NCBI GenBank assembly: GCA_009885845.1
Contig: VFJW01000019.1
Span: forward strand, 1-49,466
DNA from: Geobacter sp.
GTDB taxonomy: Bacteria; Desulfobacterota; Desulfuromonadia; Geobacterales; Pseudopelobacteraceae
Length of the DNA: 49,466 nucleotides
Direction of reading: 5' to 3'
Shown: piece after piece, positions 25,384 through 32,960 of the stretch
How positions within the stretch are numbered: the first letter of the stretch is position 1
How the letters are laid out: each line of letters opens with the position of its first letter
Made by a program: the position numbers and the translations under genes
Notes under the pieces: generated by a model
Told to the model about the DNA's origin: nothing
The model's input: only the letters and a program-made list of their open reading frames with translations
The model's database searches: none

Positions 25384-26753
25384 TACATGTATCTCCGCAC
25401 TTCAATTCCGTAACATTTAATTTTACGATGTAAATTGCTTCGTTCCAACTCAATAAGTTCAGCAGTGCGGGAAATATTCCAGTCGTTTTCCTCTAGTTTG
25501 TGAATTATGAACTCACGCTCAAAATCCTCCCGGGCATCACGCAAGGTCGACCGGGAAAGAGCTCCACCTATTGACGGGAGCGTCGCGGTCGATTCTCCAG
25601 ATAATGAAGTAATATCCTCCGCTGAAATAACGCGTCCGGGAGCCATTATCAATAACCTCTCCACCACGTTTTTAAGTTCCCGAAGATTGCCGGGCCACGA
25701 ATATCGCTGCAGTTTGTTGAGTGCCTCCGGCAGGAAAGCTTTTGCTTCTCCCCCTTCGCGACGAAAGAACCGGGCAACGAAATGCTGAACCAAAGGCCCG
25801 ATATCATCTAATCGATCACGCAGCGCAGGAGCTCGAAATGGAATGGTACTCAGTTGATAATAAAGATCCGGGTTGAACGCACCTGCAGCAGAATCAGGCT
25901 CTAATGATCGGGAGGATGCTGCAATTATTCGAATGTCGGCAGTAAGTCGACGGTTCCCCCCAACTCTTTCAAAACTGCCATCCTGAATAAATCGCAGAAT
26001 CTTCATCTGGGTGCTCAGCGGCAGTTCACCAATTTCATCCAATAATAGAGTGCCCCCATCAGCCTGATCAAATCGACCTTTCTTATGCGAAAGAGCGCCG
26101 ATGAATGCACTTTTTTCGTGGCCGAACAGTTCACTCTCAATAAGCTCTTCAGGAATTGCGGAACAATGAACGGTTATAAAAGGTCGTTCCCGTCTCGGAC
26201 TGCTGCAGTGAATTGAGCACGCAATCAATTCTTTTCCGGAACCGCTTTCACCGTTTATCAGTACGGGAGCTGATATTGAAGCTACTCGCCGGATCTGCTC
26301 TCGCACAGATAAAATTCCGGAGGATTCTCCGATAAGCTCCGAATCAGCGGATGCCGAACGTTTGAGTTCGGCATTTTGCACCCGTAATTCCTGCAATTGC
26401 AGTGCGTTGGCTACACTTATAAGAACTTTTTCGAGCGAAAGCGGCTTCTCAATAAAATCAAAAGCTCCAAGCTTGGTGGCACGAACCGCTGTATCAATCG
26501 TACCATGGCCGGAAATCATAATGACCGTAACCTGCGGAATCTGTCTTTTAAGCCTTTCAAGAACTTCCAGGCCATCCATACCCGGCATCCAGATATCAAG
26601 CAGAACAAGGTCCGGAAGTTCCTGCAGGGCACACTCAATACCTTCAACACCGCTTTCCGCGTTCAGAACCTGATACCCTTCATCTTCCAGGATTCCGGTC
26701 AGTGCTGTTCTGATATCCTTTTCATCGTCAATTATCAAAATTGTGTGGTGCAT
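25383..26753 (-). CDS. NtrX-like sigma54-type response regulator with altered GAFTGA loop
   Basis: The 456-residue protein has a receiver domain with Asp53 (LLDIWMPGMDG), a central AAA+ domain with Walker A GESGSGKE (168-175) and Walker B GGTLLLDEIGEL (233-244), and a C-terminal Fis-type helix-turn-helix (NISRTAELIELERSNLHRKIKCYGIE). The loop that contacts sigma54, normally GAFTGA, reads SAFIGA at 215-220, losing the first Gly and the Thr. Activation of sigma54 polymerase may therefore be weak or absent. It follows the NtrY-like kinase and probably receives phosphate from it. Confidence 0.9.
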   Translation of the reverse strand: MHHTILIIDDEKDIRTALTGILEDEGYQVLNAESGVEGIECALQELPDLVLLDIWMPGMDGLEVLERLKRQIPQVTVIMISGHGTIDTAVRATKLGAFDFIEKPLSLEKVLISVANALQLQELRVQNAELKRSASADSELIGESSGILSVREQIRRVASISAPVLINGESGSGKELIACSIHCSSPRRERPFITVHCSAIPEELIESELFGHEKSAFIGALSHKKGRFDQADGGTLLLDEIGELPLSTQMKILRFIQDGSFERVGGNRRLTADIRIIAASSRSLEPDSAAGAFNPDLYYQLSTIPFRAPALRDRLDDIGPLVQHFVARFFRREGGEAKAFLPEALNKLQRYSWPGNLRELKNVVERLLIMAPGRVISAEDITSLSGESTATLPSIGGALSRSTLRDAREDFEREFIIHKLEENDWNISRTAELIELERSNLHRKIKCYGIEVRRYM

Positions 26754-26779
26754 AACGTCTCTCCTGGCTGCTATATATG

Positions 26780-28996
26780 TTACCCGGCAGGTAATTCAAC
26801 AATGAACATTGCTCCGTGCGGAATATTGTCGCGAATTCGAACAAAGCCGCCATGATCTGTCACAATACTACTCACAATGGACAGCCCGAGGCCAGTGCCG
26901 CTTTTTTTGGTTGAAAAATAAGGTTCAAACAACCGTGGCTTATCACCTGCCGAGATTCCCGGTCCATCGTCAGCAATGCTGATGGACGCCATTTTCAGCA
27001 CATCATCAAATAAGGTAGAGATAGTAACGATACCATGCTCCGCCATGGCAGCAACGGCATTTTCAAGAATATTGATCAGCACACGCTTGATTTGATCGCG
27101 ATCAATCATCAACGTCGGCATTTTGGTGTCCATAGTAAATTTGAATTGAACACCGCGATGCGCTTCCTGATAGAGGGTCAAAGTCTCGCGTATCAAGCCG
27201 TTAAGATCGTTTGGTTCCGGTTGGATTGCGGGCATACGAGCAAAATTAGAAAATTCGTTGACCAGATTTTTTAGATCATCGACCGATTTAATGATCATTT
27301 CGGTACATTCATCAAAGACTTTTTCATCGTCGTCGAAGCGTGAAAGATAGCGTTTTCTGAGGCGTTGTGCTGAAAGCTGAATCGGAGTCAGCGGATTTTT
27401 AATTTCATGAGCTATCCTGCGGGCGACCTCCCGCCATGCCGCCATACGTTGAGCCCGCATCATCTGGGTCAGGTCATCAAGCACGGCAACCATCCCCAGT
27501 ATTTCTCCGTTTCCGGCACGCAGAAGCGTTAAATGTAACTGCAGGGCCATACGAGAACCACGCAGATCAAGAAAAACCTGTTTACTGATCGTTCCCTGCT
27601 TCGAACTCATCAAATCCTTGATAGATTCCGAGGCAATTTCAAGGTGTTTATCAATGATTACATCGCGATAATTTTTTCCCACTACATGTGCGGCTTGTAA
27701 TCCAAGTAGCCGTTCTGCGGAGGTATTGAAGGTACGCAATATTCCTTCGCTATCTATTGAAATAACACCGGCTGCAACGTTTCGAAGCACAATCTCCATG
27801 TACTGCTGGCGCCGCTCAATTTCCTGATTACTATGTAACAGCTCGAGATTTGATACATTCAGCGCATTCTGTTTGGTACGCAAATCATCCGTCATAAGAT
27901 TGAATGATTGAACAAGCATGCCGATTTCATCTGCTGAATAAGACTCTATCCGGACATCAAGGTTGCCGCCCGCTACCGCATGAGTTGCGTCGACCAGTTC
28001 CTGAAGCGGCTTGGTCATACTGTTTGCCAGATAGACACCCATCCAGTACGCAAAAAAGACAATCACCATAGCAATTAAAAAAAGTGTGATAATGTACCCG
28101 GTGCGGATAGGATTTTTCAGAATCTTGAGCTGACGGAATTCCTGGTACGACGTTGTGATCTCTCTCATTTTATTCACAAGAGAATATGGCACATAATAAT
28201 TAACAACCACGACTCCGACAATATCGGACTCGTTCCAGGTCGAACGAACCGGCACAATCCCCCGGATCAAATCGGCTTTTCCGGCCGGATTTATCCTTGT
28301 CAGTTCTTCTCCTGCCAGACCCCGCTTAATATCTTCTGAGGAGGGATTGGTGAACTCACCTTTGGGAAGAGCAGGGTTTGAAGCCCGTACCAACTCCTCG
28401 CGCTGCGCTGAATAAACCTCAACAACACCGAGATTGTATTCATTCTGTTTCTGGTTGATAAGTTTTTTGAGTTGAGGGAGGTTCGCCTCGTTAAGCAGTT
28501 TTTGATCTTTAATAAAATTACTGATCTGCCTGCCGTAATAAAGTGAGTTTGACGCAGAACTTTTGTAGTACGTTTGCGCTACTTCAAGAGACTCGCTTAA
28601 AGACGTTTCTACCTGGGTGTTGAACCAGTTATGAACGGTGTTGTTGATAAAGCCGGCAGCGGCAAAAAAGAGCAGCAAGGTAGGAACAAGAGATAGGGCA
28701 ACGAATGAAAGTACCAGTTTTGTACGCAGTTTTTTTGCAAAGGGGTTTGACCGGCTTTCAACAAAAAGCTTCACCACATTGCGACTGACCAGATATACGA
28801 GGAGAATAACGAGCAGAATGACAATATTAATAACGGCAAAAATGGCAATATTGTTCCCCAACTTGGCACCTGCGCTCAGTTGGGTCAGACTGATTTCCGC
28901 CCGGGTAAGAAAAACAATGAGAATTACAGCAAGAACGATAATAATCGCTTCGCGAATTCTTTTTTTTCGTTCTTCTTTCGTTACCTTCGTGTTCAT
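26780..28996 (-). CDS. NtrY-like membrane histidine kinase
   Basis: The 738-residue protein has membrane helices at about 15-31, 48-71 and 93-115, then an extracytoplasmic region and a further helix (GYIITLFLIAMVIVFFAYWMGVYLA) before a HAMP domain (NSMTKPLQELVDATHAVAGGNLDVRI). A PAS domain, a HisKA box (RRIAHEIKNPLTPIQLSAQRL, His in AHEIKNP) and an HATPase domain (NILENAVAAM, DDGPGIS, GTGLGLSIV) follow. This is the NtrY layout. I chose ATG 28996 because the NtrY-type N-terminus begins there and AAAGGA lies upstream; the longer frame to 29083 looks non-coding. The regulator gene follows by 26 bases. Confidence 0.9.
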   Translation of the reverse strand: MNTKVTKEERKKRIREAIIIVLAVILIVFLTRAEISLTQLSAGAKLGNNIAIFAVINIVILLVILLVYLVSRNVVKLFVESRSNPFAKKLRTKLVLSFVALSLVPTLLLFFAAAGFINNTVHNWFNTQVETSLSESLEVAQTYYKSSASNSLYYGRQISNFIKDQKLLNEANLPQLKKLINQKQNEYNLGVVEVYSAQREELVRASNPALPKGEFTNPSSEDIKRGLAGEELTRINPAGKADLIRGIVPVRSTWNESDIVGVVVVNYYVPYSLVNKMREITTSYQEFRQLKILKNPIRTGYIITLFLIAMVIVFFAYWMGVYLANSMTKPLQELVDATHAVAGGNLDVRIESYSADEIGMLVQSFNLMTDDLRTKQNALNVSNLELLHSNQEIERRQQYMEIVLRNVAAGVISIDSEGILRTFNTSAERLLGLQAAHVVGKNYRDVIIDKHLEIASESIKDLMSSKQGTISKQVFLDLRGSRMALQLHLTLLRAGNGEILGMVAVLDDLTQMMRAQRMAAWREVARRIAHEIKNPLTPIQLSAQRLRKRYLSRFDDDEKVFDECTEMIIKSVDDLKNLVNEFSNFARMPAIQPEPNDLNGLIRETLTLYQEAHRGVQFKFTMDTKMPTLMIDRDQIKRVLINILENAVAAMAEHGIVTISTLFDDVLKMASISIADDGPGISAGDKPRLFEPYFSTKKSGTGLGLSIVSSIVTDHGGFVRIRDNIPHGAMFIVELPAG

Positions 28997-29150
28997 ACCG
29001 CCAATATTCCTTTCGTGTCTATACGCGCCGATACTAGCATAGATAGAAGCTGATTCAAACTCATTGTTGCATTTTTGCATCATTTGCTGATTGAATTAAG
29101 GTATGATACAGTCAATGAGGTAACAGTCATTTTAATGAGGAGAACCATTC

Positions 29151-29948
29151 ATGAGAGAAACCGAAATGAACGCAACAGTACAAACTGGACTTGATCTTCT
29201 CGATAAAGGAGAGATCAAAAAAGCCATTTCCGTCTTTGAAGGATATTGGAACAGTAACAGGAATCTGCCGGACAGCTGGTTTTATCTTGGCGATGCATTA
29301 GCTGAAGACGGATGCCTGGATGATGCCATTGCCCGCTACCGTGAAGGGTTGAAACTGGCACCTGATGATGCCGATGCATTGACGACGCTGGGAGATATGC
29401 TCCTTGAGGCGGGCAATCACAAAGAATCACTTACCTGTTACAAAAAAGTCCTGGAGATAGACCCGAAGGATGCTGATGCCCTCGTAAGCATCGGCCTGGT
29501 GTATAACAGCCAGGATCGATGCGAAGATGCTATCCGTGCATTTCGACAGGCGCTTGAACTTGAACCGGACAACGTTTTTGCGCTTAATGCTCTTGGTGAC
29601 GCTCTGTATGGCCAGGGAGACATCGATGGCGCTATAGGAGCATTCACTAAAGGAGTAGAAATTGATCCTGAAGATCCGGCGGCCCATTTTAATCTGGGCG
29701 AACTGTACTATGATCTGGAGGAACTTGAAGAAGCCGAGGATGCCTGCCTTGAAGCCGTACGGTGTGATCCTGCCTACAGTATGGCATACCTTACCCTGGG
29801 AGGCATCTGCATGGATCAGGACCGTACGGTCGAAGCGATCAGGTTTTTTGAAAGTTATCTGAGACATGAGACATCATCCCAGGCCGCAGACATGATTGCC
29901 GAAGTCAAAGCTGTGATCGAAGGCCTTAAAGAGGAATTGAAGGGATAA
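29151..29948 (+). CDS. TPR-repeat protein
   Basis: The 265-residue protein is built almost wholly of about six tetratricopeptide repeats (for example DSWFYLGDALAEDGCLDDAIARYREGLKLAPDDADALTTLGDMLLEAGNHKESLTCYKKVLEIDPKD). No signal peptide or enzyme domain is seen, so it is probably a cytoplasmic protein-interaction scaffold. GAGGAGAA lies seven bases before ATG 29151. It starts divergently from the NtrY-like gene and is followed two bases later by the TatD-radical SAM gene, suggesting cotranslation. Confidence 0.88.
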   Translation: MRETEMNATVQTGLDLLDKGEIKKAISVFEGYWNSNRNLPDSWFYLGDALAEDGCLDDAIARYREGLKLAPDDADALTTLGDMLLEAGNHKESLTCYKKVLEIDPKDADALVSIGLVYNSQDRCEDAIRAFRQALELEPDNVFALNALGDALYGQGDIDGAIGAFTKGVEIDPEDPAAHFNLGELYYDLEELEEAEDACLEAVRCDPAYSMAYLTLGGICMDQDRTVEAIRFFESYLRHETSSQAADMIAEVKAVIEGLKEELKG

Positions 29949-29950
29949 TA

Positions 29951-31336
29951 ATGTCGCAAAAAATGCCCATCCTCATTGATAGTCACGCTCATATTTATTC
30001 CCGGGACTATACTTCTGACTTTGACGACATGCTGAAACGTGCCGAAGATGCCGGTGTTTCTGCCATTCTGGTGGTTGGCACCGACATCGAGTCAAGTCGT
30101 GAATCAGTCGAACTTTCAGAAAAACATTCAAATCTGTATGCCGCCGTTGGTATCCATCCTCATGACGCCGGACGGGTTACCGAAACCTGTTACGATATTA
30201 TCAGGAGTCTTGCTGTCTCCAGCAAAAAGGTTGTTGCAATCGGGGAAATAGGACTTGATTTCTACCGAGACCGCTCACCACGAGACATTCAGGAACACGT
30301 TTTTCGCCGGTTTCTCCGGATTGCAGCTGAACTGAATAAACCGGTTATCATTCATGATCGTGATGCGCATGATCGAGTCATGACAATACTTCGGGAGGGA
30401 TCGGTGCGCAAGGGCGTTCTGCACTGTTTTTCAGGAGATGCCGCCATGGCTGCCGAGGCTTTTGCCCTCGGATTCCATATTTCTATACCCGGAACGATAA
30501 CCTACCCTGGCAACCAAAGTCTGCAGTATGTTGTCCGGATGGTCAGCATCGATCGCATGCTGGTAGAGACTGACTGCCCGTACCTCACTCCTGTGCCGCA
30601 TCGCGGCAAACGCAATGAACCGGCGTATGTGCGCTTTGCAGCCGAAAAACTGGCCGAAATAAAGGGATTGACCCTTGAAGACGTTGCCCGGATCACGACT
30701 AAAAATGCCAGTGATCTTTTTGGAATCAATCTCTGGGACCAATCAACTAAAATCACCTACCGGATTCGTAACTCACTGTATCTGAATATCACCAATCGCT
30801 GTTCAAACCGCTGCACGTTCTGCCCTAAATTTGATGACTTCACAGTAAAAGGACATAATCTGCTGCTGGATAGAGAGCCAACATTTGAAGAGGTACTGGC
30901 GGCGGTCGGTCAACCGGACGGAATTGATGAAGTGGTCTTTTGTGGATACGGCGAACCGCTCATCCGGCTTGATCTGGTTTTGCAGGTGGCGGGTGTTCTT
31001 AAAACCCGGGGCTACCAGATTCGTATCAACACCGATGGTCAGGCCAACCTGGCACATGGCCGCGATATATTACCGGAACTGGCCGGTCTGGTGGACAGCA
31101 TTTCGATCAGCCTGAATGCTCCCGATTCAACTACATACAGCAGTCTGTGCAATACCCCCTTTGGTGACGCCGGATTTGCTGGAGTTTGCGATTTTATCCG
31201 TTCGGCATCAGCACATATTCCTCAAGTAATTGCCACAGCCGTAACCATTCCCGGCATCGACATTGAAGCGTGCCGATTGCTGGCTGAATCGCTGGGAGCA
31301 GAGTTTCGAGCGCGGGAGTTTTCTGAGGTTGGATAG
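29951..31336 (+). CDS. TatD-family metal hydrolase fused to a radical SAM domain
   Basis: Residues 1-260 are a TatD-type metal-dependent nuclease: DSHAHIY (H12, H14), AVGIHPHDA, GEIGLDFYRDRSP, VIIHDRDAH, LHCFSG and VETDCPYLTPVPHRGKRNEP. Residues 275-461 are a radical SAM domain with CSNRCTFC (C284, C288, C291) and GYGEPLIRLD. A TatD-linked radical SAM family usually encoded next to tatD is known; here both are one chain. The TatD half probably acts as a 3'-5' exonuclease. The role of the radical SAM half is unknown. No frame break separates them. The gene ends just before a terminator. Confidence 0.9.
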   Translation: MSQKMPILIDSHAHIYSRDYTSDFDDMLKRAEDAGVSAILVVGTDIESSRESVELSEKHSNLYAAVGIHPHDAGRVTETCYDIIRSLAVSSKKVVAIGEIGLDFYRDRSPRDIQEHVFRRFLRIAAELNKPVIIHDRDAHDRVMTILREGSVRKGVLHCFSGDAAMAAEAFALGFHISIPGTITYPGNQSLQYVVRMVSIDRMLVETDCPYLTPVPHRGKRNEPAYVRFAAEKLAEIKGLTLEDVARITTKNASDLFGINLWDQSTKITYRIRNSLYLNITNRCSNRCTFCPKFDDFTVKGHNLLLDREPTFEEVLAAVGQPDGIDEVVFCGYGEPLIRLDLVLQVAGVLKTRGYQIRINTDGQANLAHGRDILPELAGLVDSISISLNAPDSTTYSSLCNTPFGDAGFAGVCDFIRSASAHIPQVIATAVTIPGIDIEACRLLAESLGAEFRAREFSEVG

Positions 31337-31356
31337 TTTCAGAGTTGAAACGTATC

Positions 31357-31413
31357 CACAAAAAAAGCCGCGTCAACCGACGCGGCTTTTGAGTTTTATT
31401 GGTGTGGCTGAAG
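31357..31413. repeat. Imperfect copy of terminator plus tRNA-His 3' end (distal island border)
   Basis: These 57 bases match 32802-32857: CAC followed by seven A, a GCCGCGTC hairpin, a T-rich stretch, then GTGGCTGAAG against GTGGCTGGAG of the real tRNA-His. The copy ends directly at the HEPN stop codon. I read it as the diverged far border of an element inserted at the tRNA-His 3' end. Confidence 0.6.
31363..31398. terminator. Bidirectional terminator between the TatD fusion and HEPN genes
   Basis: AAAAGCCGCGTC and GACGCGGCTTTT pair over 12 bases around AACC, with A-rich and T-rich flanks on both sides. It can end both the plus-strand TatD fusion transcript and the minus-strand HEPN/MNT transcript. 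Confidence 0.88.
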
Positions 31414-31806
31414 CTACGTATTCAGGTGTTTTTCTACGCTTGTCACAAACTCTTCAGCAATAGGCCTGATTTCTTCGATATCTTTGGTGGTCACTTCGGT
31501 CTCTTCCATGTAATCCCCCTTTTGGCGCAGTGCAAAGGCCCGATGAAGTGCCTTCGACATCTCCTTGGTGAAACTACCGGTCTTCACGTATTCCCTGTCG
31601 AAAAGAGCAATCGCCCCGGAATGCTTTGACGTTCCCAGTTCCTTTTCCTGTAACAGGGCAAGTACCGCGTAGAACATGGCGTAATAGAGTCGGTTCATGA
31701 CCGATCGCAGGCTCATGTCTGATTGGAGCAGGACATCGGCTTCCCTGATGGAATCCCTGGCCTGTGTAAGCCGATATTCTATCAGAGCCATTCTATTAGC
31801 GGTCAT
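31414..31806 (-). CDS. HEPN-domain protein (putative toxin of a MNT/HEPN pair)
   Basis: The 130-residue all-helical protein has the HEPN hallmarks NRLYYAMFYAVLALL (38-52) and FALRQKGDYM (91-100). HEPN proteins paired with MNT proteins are RNase toxins neutralised by adenylylation or binding. In related sequences the stretch reads R-x6-H; here the His position is Tyr46 (R39-x6-Y46), so ribonuclease activity is doubtful. Its ATG overlaps the MNT stop by four bases. The stop codon abuts the island border repeat. The family call is firm; toxicity is inferred. Confidence 0.85.
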   Translation of the reverse strand: MTANRMALIEYRLTQARDSIREADVLLQSDMSLRSVMNRLYYAMFYAVLALLQEKELGTSKHSGAIALFDREYVKTGSFTKEMSKALHRAFALRQKGDYMEETEVTTKDIEEIRPIAEEFVTSVEKHLNT

Positions 31807-32117
31807 ACAGTAATGCCCTCACGATACACATTGAGAATGAACACCGACTCTTTGAGTACTCCGTTAATTTTGTCCTGGCCGACAACTACCGGGATGACAA
31901 CCACATCCTGATCGAAGCCAGCCTCCCATGCACAGTCACTGACATACTTTTCAATGTCTCGTGTTGCGTGTTCGACAACTACAAATACGTCAAGGTCTGA
32001 ATCCGCCGAAGCGTCACCACGGGCACGGGAGCCGAATACCCGTACATCCAGGGGTGTCACCCGTTGCTGGACGAGTTGTTTGAAGGTACGGGCTATGTTG
32101 AGGTCTTTGCTGTTCAT
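31803..32117 (-). CDS. MNT-domain nucleotidyltransferase (putative antitoxin)
   Basis: The 104-residue protein is a minimal nucleotidyltransferase with the motif FGSRARGDASADSDLDVFVV (G29, S30, D41, D43) and a later DQDVVVIPVVV strand carrying the likely third Asp. In MntA/HepT systems the MNT protein adenylylates a Tyr of the HEPN toxin. I chose ATG 32117; the longer frame from 32153 is possible, and neither start has a well-placed ribosome site. It is the first gene of the pair. Confidence 0.83.
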   Translation of the reverse strand: MNSKDLNIARTFKQLVQQRVTPLDVRVFGSRARGDASADSDLDVFVVVEHATRDIEKYVSDCAWEAGFDQDVVVIPVVVGQDKINGVLKESVFILNVYREGITV

Positions 32118-32175
32118 TGGTTCACTGTATATCAGCCTCCATTGACTTGGCAAGATTCAAATGGATGAGAAGGAA

Positions 32176-32568
32176 CTACTCCGCACCAAGGTTCGGGGAA
32201 GATAAACCTGCGAGATTTAATATTATCAAATGCGAATTAGCTCTTGAATATGCAACATACTGCAATGCAAGAGCTTTTTCACGCGGCAGGCTCAACATTT
32301 CTGTCACTATAACCACCGGACGTTCAAGACCTTTATAAGAGTGAATAGTTGAACACGAGATAACCCCATCTTATCTAATGCCGGGTTCCCAAGACAGTTT
32401 TAAACCACCGATATCAAGACCAGCCTTCAGATTAGATTTATTTTCTGCATTAGGAGCCTCCATCTTGACTAGCTCATTTTTCAAATAACCGAAAAACTCC
32501 AGTAAGCACGATATGTCAGCCAAATCAAGTCTAACCCAATTTGCCGCTAGTCCATGTGATAAGAAAAA
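32176..32568 (-). pseudogene. Decayed helicase fragment and adjoining open frame
   Basis: On the minus strand, 32370 to 32179 is open and reads DGVISCSTIHSYKGLERPVVIVTEML ... ALQYVAYSRANSHLIIL. This is the C-terminal motif V/VI region of UvrD-like superfamily 1 helicases (STIHSYKGLE, YVAYSRA). There is no start codon before the motif. An in-frame TAA at 32371-32373 separates it from a 65-codon open stretch (32374-32568: FFLSHGLAANWVRL ... SWEPGIR) that I do not recognise. The rest of the helicase is missing. I interpret it as debris from a mobile or defence gene in the tRNA-His island. Confidence 0.65.
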
Positions 32569-32622
32569 TTACCTGAACAACAAACGATTCCCCAAATTTC
32601 AACATAAATTTTGATAATTAAC

Positions 32623-32714
32623 AAAAAAAACCGCCCAACCAGAGAATATTCCGGTTCAGCGGCCTATTTAATTGTCTAATTGTTCCATCTGTTTAAGCCC
32701 CAAAACATAAAAAG
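32623..32714 (-). ncRNA. Candidate small RNA, about 90 nt
   Basis: A good promoter (32721-32749) and a terminator (stem CCGC-CC-AACC with GGTT-CA-GCGG at 32631-32662, T8 at 32623-32630 on the minus strand) define a transcript of about 92 bases with no sizeable ORF. It contains only a hexapeptide frame (MEQLDN, 32688-32668) with GGGG upstream. No known RNA family is recognised. The transcript end points are inferred. Confidence 0.45.
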
Positions 32715-32720
32715 TTATTC

Positions 32721-32749
32721 ACATTACTCCGGCGATACCGGCCTGTCAA
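32721..32749 (-). promoter_or_regulatory. Strong sigma70-like promoter of the candidate small RNA
   Basis: On the minus strand, a perfect TTGACA (32744-32749) and TAATGT (32721-32726) stand 17 bases apart. The spacer holds the small dyad CCGG-TATCG-CCGG, a possible operator. No gene starts within 300 bases downstream other than the proposed small RNA. The rest of 32569-32801 shows nothing else. Confidence 0.55.
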
Positions 32750-32801
32750 TAAAACACATCAAAAGCACTTACAACGAAGAAACTAAAAATACAGCAAAGC
32801 G

Positions 32802-32857
32802 CACAAAAAAAGGCCGCGTCTTTCGACGCGGCCTTTGATTTTTTGGGGTGGCTGGAG
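32802..32857. repeat. tRNA-His 3' end plus terminator (proximal island border)
   Basis: This is the counterpart of 31357-31413. It includes the functional tRNA-His terminator (stem AAAGGCCGCGTC at 32809-32820 with 32825-32836, T7 on the minus strand) and the last bases of tRNA-His. The two copies are the same length within one base and mostly identical. Confidence 0.65.
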
Positions 32858-32920
32858 GGTATCGAACCCTCGAATATGCGAGTCACAGTCGCACGTGTTG
32901 ACCGCTTCACCACAGCCACC
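32844..32920 (-). tRNA. tRNA-His (anticodon GTG)
   Basis: The reverse complement folds as a cloverleaf with acceptor GGTGGCTG/CAGCCACC (including the extra G-1:C73 pair typical of tRNA-His), D-loop GTGAAGCGGTCAAC, anticodon stem GCGAC... loop CTGTGAC with anticodon GTG, T-arm GAGGGTTCGATACCCTC and encoded CCA at 32844-32846. A rho-independent terminator follows at 32809-32836. Confidence 0.97.
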
Positions 32921-32960
32921 ATATAAGAAGGGGTTTAATAGCCCGAACAGGGCCTCCAAG

